Assembly (NCBI GenBank): GCA_027475525.1
Contig: JAMWFC010000090.1
Span: forward strand, 620,001-684,000
Source: Macrolepiota albuminosa
Taxonomy: Eukaryota; Basidiomycota; Agaricomycetes; Agaricales; Agaricaceae
DNA: 64,000 nt
Reading direction: 5' to 3'
The notes beneath the pieces are model-generated. The model saw nothing but the letters and a program-made list of their open reading frames with translations. It searched no databases and was not told the origin of the DNA. This document shows positions 12,190 to 21,702 of this stretch, in pieces. The translations under genes and the position numbers were made by a program. Positions within the stretch are counted from its first letter, which is position 1, and each line of letters opens with the position of its first letter.

Positions 12190-13500
12190 TTTGATACGAC
12201 GTCCTTCACCAACACCATGACCACAAGCTCTGGAGACACCCTGGGATACGTAAGACCCTCCAGCTGGTCTCTTGGACTTATTTTTGGCCAGGATTGAAGA
12301 AGGACATGACCCGCTACATTTGATCATGCAAATCCTGCCTCCAGGCCAAGATTCACTGACACTGACCCTATGGACTCCTAAAACCTCTGCCGGTCAGACC
12401 ACACCCCTGGTCCTCCATATCCCTGGATCACATCGTCAAACTCCTGGAATCTGAAGGGTTCGATGCCATTCTCATTGTTGTGTGTAGGATGACCAAACAG
12501 GGCATCTTCCTACCGTGCCACACCATGGACACCGCCCCAGACTTCGCCCGGCTGTTCCTCGAGCATGTTTTTGCCAAGCACGGACTCCTAGACAACATTG
12601 TCTCTGACCGGGGCCCACTCTTCATGTCCAAGTTCTGGACCTCCCTGTATAAGGCCCTTGAAATAAAGAATAACCTCTCTACCGCCTACCACCCTGAAAC
12701 CAACGGCCAAACCAAAAGGATCAACCAATCTCTTGAGCAATACCTCCAGCTGTATATCAACTACTTGCAGGACAACTGGCGCGCTGAGCTCCTCCTGGCT
12801 GAGTTCATCTACAACAACACGCTGCACTCCGCCACTGGGATGTCTCTCTTCTTTGCAAACAAGGGTTACTACCCCTGACTAACCCTCTCCCTCCAGGACA
12901 TTCTGTCACATGCCACCCACAAAGTTGCGCAGGACCTCCGCTCCCTCCACAAGTTTCTCTAGGAGAGAATCGACGTTGCAAACCGGGCCTATGTGAAACA
13001 TGCTGACCAAAAAAGAGAAGATACCTCCGACTGGGCTCCTGGAACTAAGGTATGGCTAGACCGACGTCACCTCCGCACCTGCTGGCCCTCTCCAAAATTT
13101 AATCACAAGCACCTCAGCCCGTTCAAAATTTTAAGAAAGGTCTCATCCCATGCCTACAAGATCGAGCTTTCCCCAGGGCTAAAAGGCCTGCACCTGGTTT
13201 TCCATGTCCACCTCCTGGAATGACATCCCCCAGACCCCTTTCCTGAACGGCGTTCTGACCCCTCTCCCCTGGTCAAGGTTGAGGACGAGTACCACTACAA
13301 GATTGAAGAGATTCTTGACTCCTGGAGTATCTGTAGACAACCCCACTTCCTTGTATGATGAAAGGGATATGGCCTGAAGAATGACACCTGGGAACTGCGC
13401 CAAAACCTCCAGGACACTCTCGACAAACTTTGGGACTTCCAACAACGGCACCTGAGGAACGACTTTTCCAGGCACAGAACTCACAGACGGCAGTAGTGGG
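12190..13500 (+). pseudogene. Integrase and chromodomain-like tail of gypsy A1
   Basis: The zinc-binding part (about 12205-12350) has His pairs followed by SCKSCLQAK. The catalytic core has IVSDRGPLFMSKFW (second Asp), then 35 residues later NGQTKRINQS, where the catalytic Glu of the usual GQTERVNQ has become Lys. The C-terminal part (12993-13223) ends KGLHLVFHVHLLE. After a stop, 13270-13480 resembles a chromodomain: a Tyr-x-Ile-Glu-Glu-Ile-Leu-Asp start, a KGYG motif and a DTWE motif. Chromodomains in this group direct integration to heterochromatin (known for the family). The copy is broken by stops. Confidence 0.85.
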
Positions 13501-15370
13501 CATAACCCCCGCCTCTGGGCTTAATAGAGATTCAACTCCCATGTATATTTTCCGTTCTCTATATTTTGCCCCTTCTAATAATATTTTAACAAGACCAACG
13601 ATTACCCTTCCTTGGCAGCACCCCAAAATCTGGGCTAAGATCAGGACTTCATCTTTCCACAGTAACAGTCACTTCCCCCAGCTCCAAAGTGGCAAGTATG
13701 TACATTTTTGCTACAATTACAGTATCTACAGTACAGACACAATGGACAAAAACAAAAGAACAAGAAAAGTAACAAGACAAGAAATCCAACCCAGAAACCC
13801 CCTAACACTGAGGCCCCAGACCTCACTCACCCCCCCTTCTCCCTCCCCAGGCCAGCTCCAGAACCCCTCCCCCATCCCTCCTGGACCGTGCTCTCGCAGC
13901 GCTTCCTTCACCAGCTGCTCCCAGGACAGGAGAGGCTCACCCTCATCCAGGACCCTCTCAAACCATGACTCCAGGGCGGGCACGTTTCTCCACTGATGTG
14001 CTGCCACCATCCGCCGCAGCAGGCCAAGGCCCTGCTCCATCCCAGGGATTGTCACTTCTGGGCGCTGCCCCTTCTGCAGCGACATGAGTGCTGCGGCCAC
14101 CCCATTCAGGAGCAAATGGTGCTCCTGGGCCCAGCCTGGGGACGTCAGTAGGAGACCAAATCCAGAAAAGAAAATACTCACTCAACAAGGCCATTCGGGC
14201 GATCATTACATCTCAGCGCAGAATTTCTACCAATCCCGGACCTGAGGGGACCATCTCTGGGAACCCCACCCCCTGCCTCAGCCTCGCCCTCAGAGCCTCC
14301 AGCTCAGCCTCGGCCTCCTCCTGAGTGACCCTGGCCTCCTCCAGATCCCAGAGCACTGCCTCTCGACCCTCCTCCATGCCCTTCTGGATAGCTGCCTCCT
14401 CTCTCATCTCCTCTTTGTGCTCCCTCTGCCCCTGCTTGGCCTGCTCCAGATGCTCCTGCAGGGCCCCGACATCGATGCCTAAGGGCCTCCTGGACAAGGG
14501 GGAAAATACTGCCAGGAACAGACGTGGCGGGGTCTCAGAGGGCAGACACGCCCTCTTTGAAGGCCCTGGAGAGGGGCTCAGCGATGCCTGCCGCTTCCCC
14601 TTGTCACCTGGCATGTGTTGAGGACCATAGGCCGGCCCTGGCCCCCCACCTGAACGGTACCTCCGCTCTCTGACTTCCCTGCAGGCACCGCTTGTGGCCT
14701 TCTCTCTGGCTCTGCCACCCAATCCCTCTCCTCAACTCCCATTCTCCAGGTAATCCTCCCCAGTGGCCATCCCTGCTTCCATGAAATGCAGCGCACCCTC
14801 CGCAACGCCGACATGGAACACCACTCATAGTTGAGGCAGCATGCCTCACACATGGATGTGTCCTGGCAGGACAAGGGGGGACCCCCCAGCGAGCACAGTG
14901 CAAACACTGTACCAAAGTCAGTGACGAAACCAGAGGTACAAGATCGCTTACTGGCCCATTGCTCACGCACCAGGCATGGGCTGGTAAACCCTGAGGCCTC
15001 TTCAAGGCCTCCCTAAAAAGCTCCTGCAAAACGCCTGCCCACGCTGATAGGACCCTATACAGGTTAGGCGCATCAACGGCAGGCTCGGCACCGGCTCCGG
15101 AAACCTTGCCGCACTCGTTCCGAACTTAGCGCACGCGTTTTACCTATTTTAAGCCACTTCTGACGGCCGCGCACGGCAAGAAGCAGATCCAATCAATGAT
15201 AGCGCCGATCGGCAGACAGAATGACAACTGACAGATGGCATCAGTCACTGACGACAGCGCTTAGCGAGAAGCCTGATGATCTATCAAAAACTGACGGACA
15301 GCTTGGCGTTTGACCTTGGCGTCTGACACCGCTTAGCGTCTCGATTTGGCGCCCGACGTCGCTTAGGTGT

Positions 15371-15524
15371 TCTGACAGACAGAAGGGTGATGGAGTGATG
15401 GTTTAGCTTCGCGATCTGTCGCCTGGCGTCGCTAAGGCTCTTGAATGTCTGACAGACAGAAGGGTGATGGAGTGATGGTTTAGCTTCGCGATCTGTCGCC
15501 TGGCGTCGCTAAGGCTCTTGAATG
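15371..15524. repeat. 77-bp exact tandem duplication (x2)
   Basis: Units 15371-15447 and 15448-15524 are identical by eye, starting TCTGACAGACAG. Same period as the duplications at 4528, 11320, 15572, 15743 and 55127. Confidence 0.92.
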
Positions 15525-15571
15525 AACGGTAGGGATCTGAAACCGTTGGAGCTACCCCTTTGAAATTTTCC

Positions 15572-15725
15572 AGTTTACCGCACTCTGGCGTCATTAGCCA
15601 CTGGCAACGGCGAACTCATTGTAGTATAAAAGTACTTACCGACTTGTAAGTTTACCGCACTCTGGCGTCATTAGCCACTGGCAACGGCGAACTCATTGTA
15701 GTATAAAAGTACTTACCGACTTGTA
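15572..15725. repeat. 77-bp exact tandem duplication (x2) carrying a TATA-like box
   Basis: Units 15572-15648 and 15649-15725 are identical by eye, starting AGTTTACCGCAC. Each holds the TATA-like motif GTATAAAAG. Confidence 0.92.
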
Positions 15726-15742
15726 CATAGGACATCAGCAGA

Positions 15743-15896
15743 CGAATAGACCACAGTTTCCCCCTTTCCTCAGTCTCCCTTACGCTCAAGAGCTCATTTA
15801 CGCTACGGTCGGCAACGTCCGAATAGACCACAGTTTCCCCCTTTCCTCAGTCTCCCTTACGCTCAAGAGCTCATTTACGCTACGGTCGGCAACGTC
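15743..15896. repeat. 77-bp exact tandem duplication (x2)
   Basis: Units 15743-15819 and 15820-15896 are identical by eye, starting CGAATAGACCAC. It is the third such duplication within 530 bp. Confidence 0.92.
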
Positions 15897-16707
15897 GAAC
15901 TCATCGGCAGTTACAGACGTTCGCCAACACTCGACATACTCGCGCCTTGCAACTACGGCAGGCATTATCGACGCTTAGAACTTCGCTAAGCTTATCGTGC
16001 TCTTGCCGCTCACCCTTGCCGTGTTCACTTACCGCATTTTCCTTAGGCACTTTACCTTAGCGCTTGACACTTGCCGACTCCGTTACCGACTTTTACCCTT
16101 TTTTCACAGACGCGTTCTCTGGGACCTGCCCGGGACTCCTCAACACACTTATAGCGCGCCCAACGCACACTCTTGGTACGGTAACACAATAGTTACATTT
16201 GTTGCTGACCAAACTGTGGGCGTCATCAACGCAATGCACCGGTCCTCCGGGACCTCTGAAACGGTCTCCACCGCCATCCTGGAGTGACAGAAATGGAGGG
16301 CGGACAGTCTAGGACGAGGAGGGGGATGTGGATGGAGGGGGTGGACAGTCATCTGTGCGAAGGTAGGCGTGGGACAGCTGGGGCCTGACTCCGAAGGGCC
16401 ACTGGGGGCAGGCTCCAGGAGATGGCTGGGGCCTGCCTCCAGAATAGGAGTATGACATTGTTCTGAAAGGGAAAGTCAGTCGTGGTAAGCGGAATGGCAC
16501 AGATACACTCATGTTGAACTAGCGCTGCTATGTGCTCCTGGTTAAGCCGGCGCTGGTATTTCACGTCTCAGGCCTCCCACGTGATCAGGGGCATGACTTT
16601 GTTGGTAGCAGGGGGCATCGAAGAATGTGTCAGGTCATGTGCTAGATCCCATGCTTGGACCTTGGTCCAGTCCACCAGCTATGCGCACCTCAGAGGGTCT
16701 CGGCGCT

Positions 16708-16720
16708 GAGGGGGGGGTGA
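16708..16720 (+). other. Polypurine tract of A1
   Basis: The run GAGGGGGGGGTGA directly precedes the TGTCACGA start of the 3' LTR. That is the expected position of the plus-strand DNA primer in an LTR retrotransposon. Element C has a near-identical tract (GAGGGGGGGTGA) at the same place. Confidence 0.85.
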
Positions 16721-17498
16721 TGTCACGACCCCCCCTTCTGGGTCCACCCTGGGACCCTCTCTCTGACCCCACAAACGCGCTCCGCCATCATGACTACTGA
16801 CACCACCATCACATGCATCAAAGACTGCCATCACATGCATCAAAGGCTGCCATCATCCGGCATCCCAGCAACCCACATCACGGACCCCGGGATCAACTGC
16901 CATCAAACCACAACCAACGATTAGATTGCGCTACTCGCTTCTGGGCCATCACACATCACGCATCACGACTCTTTCCGCACTAATTGATCGTGCACCCCAC
17001 ACGCGTGATCCCGGTATACAGTCCCCCTCCCATTACTCAATGCCTCCCAGAACTTATCTCAGACACCCTGGAACTCCGGAGACCCAGACCTGGCCCCGTA
17101 GTACTTATAGCGTAGTTCTCCATTGTATTCGCTAGTCTTGATATTAACTTGAATTGTTGCATGCCCTTTGCTTGACTGGTACACGCTGACTGGCATGCTT
17201 TGACTGGCACGCTTGAATAACCATGTGCTCTGAGTTTGGTATGCACTTCGTGACTTGCAATTTATTAACCCGGTTTCGTCTTAGAACCCCCAGTTCCCGA
17301 CTCGACCCCCATCCAACCCTCGGCCTCTAAACCCAAAACCCCCGGATCAAGTTCTCTTCCTTGGAATAACCTCCTGTCCAAGTCTTGAATCCTGGAGTCC
17401 TAGCCCTGGAGTTCCAGACACCTGAGTATCTGTAGATCAAGTCCGCCTCATAAGGGCGTTGCTTTCTCGGAAAGCCCCCGACTCAGCGGAACCTGACA
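16721..17498 (+). repeat. 3' LTR of A1 (778 bp)
   Basis: Starts TGTCACGACC and ends ACCTGACA, followed by the target duplication ATCTC. It carries an extra copy of the CATCACATGCATCAAA(G) unit near 16810-16850 compared with the 5' LTR. Confidence 0.93.
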
Positions 17499-17503
17499 AT
17501 CTC

Positions 17504-18250
17504 ATCCTCTTGTGCATGATGGTATACCTCTTCTATCTGGATTGCCTGCACCCTCTCTATAGTGTGCGTAACCATTGATGCTACCAACTCATTCCACTCT
17601 TATGGCATTTGTGGGTTGTATGCCTATTGCACTCTTGGCCGAGGCACTGGTCAATCTCTCAGCGACCTGGTGCTGCCTATAGTTTCCATTGTACTGTATA
17701 TCTTGTCCTCAACGAGATTCTCCACTCTCATTTGAGAGCTAGTCAGCTGGCATTCCAGTGACTTTACCACGTATTTATCATGCTCATTCTTATGCTGTCT
17801 GGCCCAATTAGGCTTTCTACATGGGTACTTTTCTCTTTCCAGAGTTTCTTGAAACTCTTTCTCTGACATCAGAATAGCTGGCAAATCTGCTGGCAGGCTC
17901 TTCAGTAGAACTTGCTTGTCTTCCATCTCCTGCATAGCTGCTCTCTTGCAACTATTTAGTCAGTTGTGCTCATTGTAACACCTCTCTGTTGTGCAATAGT
18001 GCCTTAAGCAACCATTTGTGTCACTCAGAACTACTTTCTCCACCTTCATAGGCCTACTATTTACAATGACTATGTTGTTCACAAAGTCTAGAGACACCTT
18101 GTTTTTACATATAAAAGGTGTACTAATAACTATATCATAGCAATCAAAATTTGCTATATCCACATACTCCTCAATTGATATCCCTGATGTCTTAATTTTT
18201 ACCTCAGCACCAAACTGAACCATAGTGCAGCTTCTTACAGTCCCCAACTA
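17504..18250 (-). pseudogene. Protease and linker region of gypsy element B
   Basis: This is the continuation of element B pol on the far side of A1. The piece at 17960-18247 looks like the second half of a retroviral aspartic protease: IANFDCYDIVISTPFICK and the following IVNSRPMKVEKV. The active-site half lies further upstream (18250-18400) in broken frame. The piece at 17651-17935 is a charged linker (DKQVLLKSLPADLPAI). Stops separate them. Assignment rests on gene order (gag at 18473 onwards, RT at 5736 and below). Confidence 0.55.
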
Positions 18251-18472
18251 GAGCATCAGTGGCTCTTCTAGCTCATAAATGCATATTGCATTAACATGAG
18301 CAAATTGGGGCATAATGCCCATAGTGGTACTTCCTGAGTCTCACAAGGTCCAGGCTAGATGTCCATTGACATCCACATGGGTCACCAGGCACTCCTTCTC
18401 TTCAGGAGTATAGTGCAGATGTTGCAACTTGCTAGTTGCCTTTTACAATGTTACACATCTCATCCAGATGCA

Positions 18473-18897
18473 TCAGTTCCCCTGACCCTTTGTCAATGCA
18501 AACAAGTGCTCATCCTCATCATCACAAGTGTAATAGTCACTGTTGTACACATCCACTATGACATATTCATTGTCCTCAATGTCGATGCTTTTAGCATCAT
18601 CCACTTCTAAGCTTCCAGCCACATCATGTGGCTCCTCCTCAGCCTCCTCTACTGCTGGCTTTTCCTTGTTATCACTGACAACTTTACTGGAGGCCATGGC
18701 CATGTGGGCCAGGCACTCTTTAGCAAAGTGCTCAACTTTACCACAATTATAGCATCCAGACGAGTCTATTATAGGCTTTCTCTGGTTTGCTTCTGCAACC
18801 ACACCAGATTTACCTACTATACATGCCCCAGGCACTGGACCCTCCTTAGCTGCTACTTGAGTTTGACCCATAGAGGGTCTACTATCCCTCACTGGCT
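18473..18897 (-). pseudogene. C-terminal gag with zinc knuckle, element B
   Basis: The minus-strand frame encodes the CCHC knuckle CYNCGKVEHFAKEC (C-x2-C-x4-H-x4-C, near 18715-18755), the nucleic-acid-binding end of a retrotransposon gag. A very acidic tail follows (EEAEEEPHDVAGSLEVDD). Upstream, the gag frame is split by the Tc1/mariner element at about 18900-20510. The residues flanking that insertion (NVSCADSK on one side, CKPVRDSRPSM on the other) show where gag was cut. Confidence 0.75.
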
Positions 18898-18899
18898 TA

Positions 18900-20510
18900 C
18901 ACTGGCTCAAAAAACTGCCCCAATATTTGGCCTTTTTAGAAGAATTCACATGGTGTGCAACAATTACTTGAGCAAAAAATTGTAGAAAATCACATGATAT
19001 AGAGCTGCATCCTGGCTTCAAAATAATGTATACATCACATGACTTGGACAAGAAACCACTGATTAATAAATTAAACAAAATATTCAATCATTGGAGCAGT
19101 TTTTTGACCTATTCTAATTTTCATATCTAGTACTTGGTATAACCTCCATTTGCCTTTATAACTGCTTTGATCCTTCTAGGCATGCTTTCTATGAGGCTTT
19201 GGCATACTTCTGATGGTATTTCATTTCACTCCTTGACCACTCTCTCCCACAACTCATGCACTTCTTTAAAGAGTACTTCATATTCCAAAAGTTTGTGCTT
19301 GATGTAAACCTAGAGATGTTCAATGAGATTGAGGTCAGGAGATTGGGCAGGCCAGGATATTACAATGATGTTGTTATCAGAAAACCAGGTTGTTGCCTGT
19401 TTGGAGGTGTGTTTTGGGTCATTGTCCTGCTGAAAATATTGTTCCTCCTCCTTTATTTTCAACTTCTCAAAGCTTTCCACCACTCCCTTATCCAAAATCT
19501 CACAATACTGTGCAGCATCCATCTTTTCCTAGACTTCTATAAGCTTCCCTACTCCATTCCAACCTATGCAGCCTCATACCATTAAATTGTTTCCTCCTCT
19601 ATGCTTGACAGTTGATATAGTGATATGGTCAGATAGTAGTTCTCCTGAAATTTTTCATATATATACCTTCTCATCTGATCCAATTTGATTAATCTTTGTC
19701 TCATCACTCCACAAAACCCTCTTCCAATCCTTCACTGTCCAATTTTTATAATACTGAGCAAACTTGAGCTGGTTTATATAATGAGCAGCTTTGAGCATGA
19801 AAACTTTCTTCTTTGTTGCTGAGCAAAAACCTGCCTCCTTCAATGCATTTCTGACTGTCTGAGAATTGACAGGACTGGAGATGACAGAATTAATGGACTG
19901 TGTAGCTTGAATAGCATTATCCAGCTTCCCAGTAGTAATTTAATAAATAATAGACTGTTTGTCATGTGCTGTAAGCTTAGAAGAATGATTTCCAAGATGA
20001 TTCTCTTTGTTGCTCTCCAGTTCTTTGCTAATCCTCTCTACAGTGCCCTTTCCCAGGCCAGTTTTTGCTTGGATTTGACACTGAGAATACCTCTCATTGA
20101 GGAGAGAAGCAACAGAAGAGCAATTAGTAGCAGAAACAAGTCACATTATGGTGGTAGAGTGTCAAGAAGGTGATTTATTGAAGTTGAACATGTCAAATTA
20201 GTACAAACAAGGTCACATGACATTGTTTATACTTTCTACAAGGTGTTTCCATCTTCTACTGCTGAAAAGTATTCAGAAAATATGAAAATTAAAGTGAGTC
20301 AAAAAACTGCCCCAATGATTGAATATTTTGTTCAATTTATTAATCGGCAAGTTCTGGTCCAAATCACATGGTCTATACATCATTTTGAAGCCAGGATGCA
20401 GTTGTATGTTATGTGATTTTCTACGATTTCTTGCTTAGGTAATCATTGCACACCATGTGAATCTTTCCAAAAAGGCCAAACATTGGAGCAGTTTTTTGAA
20501 TCTGCACAAG
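18900..20510 (-). mobile_element. Tc1/mariner DNA transposon with ~200-bp terminal inverted repeats
   Basis: Left repeat 18906-19107 and right repeat 20299-20499 are long, near-perfect inverted copies. Each starts TCAAAAAACTGCCCCAAT (or the T variant) and ends with the reverse of the same motif. A TA dinucleotide lies a few bases outside both ends (18898-18899 and 20512-20513), compatible with the TA target of this superfamily, but the exact termini are uncertain. A transposase pseudogene lies between. It inserted into gag of element B. Confidence 0.85.
19120..20180 (-). pseudogene. Tc1/mariner transposase, DD34E type (broken)
   Basis: From right to left: a helix-turn-helix region (about 20100-19860, with GLGKGTVERISKEL); the first catalytic Asp in RVLWSDETKINQ (near 19700); the second in QQDNDPKHTS; then, with 34 residues between the Asp and the Glu, the catalytic Glu in QSPDLNLIEHL (19310-19350). 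The length fits a ~340-residue Tc1 transposase. In-frame stops follow VYI, LMV (where Trp is usual) and LIEV, all explained by G-to-A or C-to-T changes. The catalytic triad is intact, but no full protein can be made. Confidence 0.88.
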
Positions 20511-20511
20511 A

Positions 20512-21310
20512 TACATTGTGGCTCCTAGCAGGCAGTAACTGCAAATGCTTTACTACATAAAGCTGCAGATGCTTTCCTGTTGATTTCTTAGTGACTAATG
20601 GATATCAGTCCAAAACTAGCTATAGCTGGACAGATAAGGTCAAGTGCAATCTTTTACTCTTCTCATCGTCTGATGAGTCCAATTTGGACTCTAAATCCAA
20701 TGCTTTCCTGAAGCCTTCATGCCTCACCTGCAGCTATCTGCTGATCTTTCCATGCAACTCCTGACCTCTAGATGCCAATGGCACCTTTCTCAGCTGTACA
20801 ACATTGTTGTCCTTTCTGCTAACCCTTATTGCTAGTTCTTGTTGCGGCACATGTGTTGTTGAAGATGACTGTTCTGGTCCTGCAGTAGTATCTGTCACAT
20901 ACTCCAGATGCTGTTTAGTTGGGGCAGTTCAGAACAGAGTGCTATGCACAAATGTGCTACCTTGCACTAGCTCCAAGTACTGTGTAAGATCTGGTTGGCC
21001 TTCAGAATGAGCTGAGGAGCTCTTGAGCAAAACCAGATACATTAATGATGGCATCTGACTCACTGATAGCGATACTTCTGAGACCATGGATCTCTCTTCT
21101 AATTTACCACCAGGCCTCACAATAGACATCATCTGTGACATAGACAGCCCACTAGGCATTCCAAAGCTTGTGCTAGCATTGCAAGGTACTTTTTCATCCC
21201 ACTTGGGTAGGGGCTAGTAAGTAGACACAGCTGACATCTCCATCAATTGAGATACAGATACGTTACCTGTATTTTGAAACAGAATATCCAGATCAAAAGA
21301 ACCAGTCATG
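20512..21310 (-). pseudogene. N-terminal gag of gypsy element B
   Basis: Directly downstream of the 5' LTR (on the minus strand) an ATG at about 21310 opens MTGSFDLDILFQNTGN. The frame continues through MSQMMSIVRPGGKLEERS and DLTQYLELVQGSTFVHS to HEGFRKALDLESKLDSSDDE before the Tc1 insertion. A few stops interrupt (for example near 20928). No domain is recognised here; the call rests on position between LTR and zinc knuckle. Confidence 0.5.
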
Positions 21311-21325
21311 AAAGCACATTTTCAG

Positions 21326-21582
21326 TGTAATGTCAGAAAGAAGTTGAGAACTTTGATGAAGTTGCCTAGTCAATAACAAGCCCAGAGTCTAAAGCCAATA
21401 GCAAAAGATTTGAAAAAATGTAACTGGTGGTTACAAGTTAAAACAGTCTTGTGTGAATCACACAGTGCTAAATCATACTGCTATATTAGATTTGACTAGT
21501 ACTTAGAGTGAATACAAGATGTTGCTTATATAATACTCTAATGCTAAGTAACAGTGTCATTGACACTTGGCAAAGGTGTGAC
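21326..21582 (-). repeat. Probable 5' LTR of gypsy element B (257 bp)
   Basis: On the minus strand it starts TGTCACACCTT and ends CTGACATTACA. It has a TATA-like stretch (TATTATATAAGC, near 21520) and is followed by the gag start. The partner LTR would lie left of the window, so the boundaries rest only on TG...CA ends and position. Confidence 0.5.
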
Positions 21583-21702
21583 ACTCTGTTGCATTTGGAC
21601 TGGGGATCTAAGCATGGTAACTGGAGTCTTACTTCCTGCCATGTAGCAAAAAAAGTTTTACCATCAAACTCAGCTATGTCATGCATACTGACTTATTCTC
21701 CA

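Larger units (their letters stand above)
15035..16215. other. About 1.2-kb CG-rich stretch inserted in A1, absent from A2
   Basis: Comparing the antisense ORF blocks of A1 and A2, sequence from about 15035 to about 16215 has no counterpart in A2. It is rich in CG, has no convincing ORF, holds the motif TATAAAAG (15625, and again at 15702 in a duplicated unit), and contains three of the window's six exact 77-bp duplications. The edges are approximate. I see no clear terminal repeats or target duplication, so the type of insertion, or a deletion in A2, is undecided. Confidence 0.45.
13726..16618 (-). pseudogene. Antisense ORF of A family between pol and 3' LTR (A1 copy, broken)
   Basis: On the strand opposite to gag-pol, an ATG at 16618 opens MPPATNKV..., followed by KYQRRLNQEHIAALVQHE and CAIPLTTTDFPF. 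After a 1.2-kb stretch not found in A2 (about 15035-16215), coding resumes with a Cys-rich part (MCEACCLNYEWCS, near 14840). Next comes a highly charged, probably coiled-coil segment (14213-14500, EHLEQAKQGQREHKEEMREE), then a C-terminal block (13800-14060, ALESWFERVLDEGEPLLSWE). The same blocks in the same order occur antisense in A2 (21703-23480). Function unknown; the Cys motif suggests zinc binding. Frameshifts and stops break this copy. Confidence 0.6.
5742..17498 (+). mobile_element. Ty3/gypsy chromovirus-type LTR retrotransposon A1, full length, decayed
   Basis: Bounded by direct LTRs 5742-6478 and 16721-17498, both running TGTCACGACC...ACCTGACA. It is flanked by the 5-bp duplication ATCTC (5737-5741 and 17499-17503). 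A polypurine tract (16708-16720) abuts the 3' LTR. Order inside: gag, two protease-like domains, RT, RNase H, integrase, chromodomain-like tail, then about 3.2 kb holding an antisense ORF. The order puts it in Ty3/gypsy (Metaviridae-like). It inserted into the pol gene of element B, whose frame joins up across the insertion (EDEIFKALDI). Many stops and frameshifts make it non-autonomous. Confidence 0.95.

Noticed and set aside
13726..14722. Host gene with coiled coil on the minus strand
   Set aside because: The same blocks appear antisense in A2 at the same place, so it belongs to the retrotransposon family.
15371..15896. Satellite or CRISPR-like array
   Set aside because: Three different units each occur twice with no spacers; they are independent 77-bp duplications.
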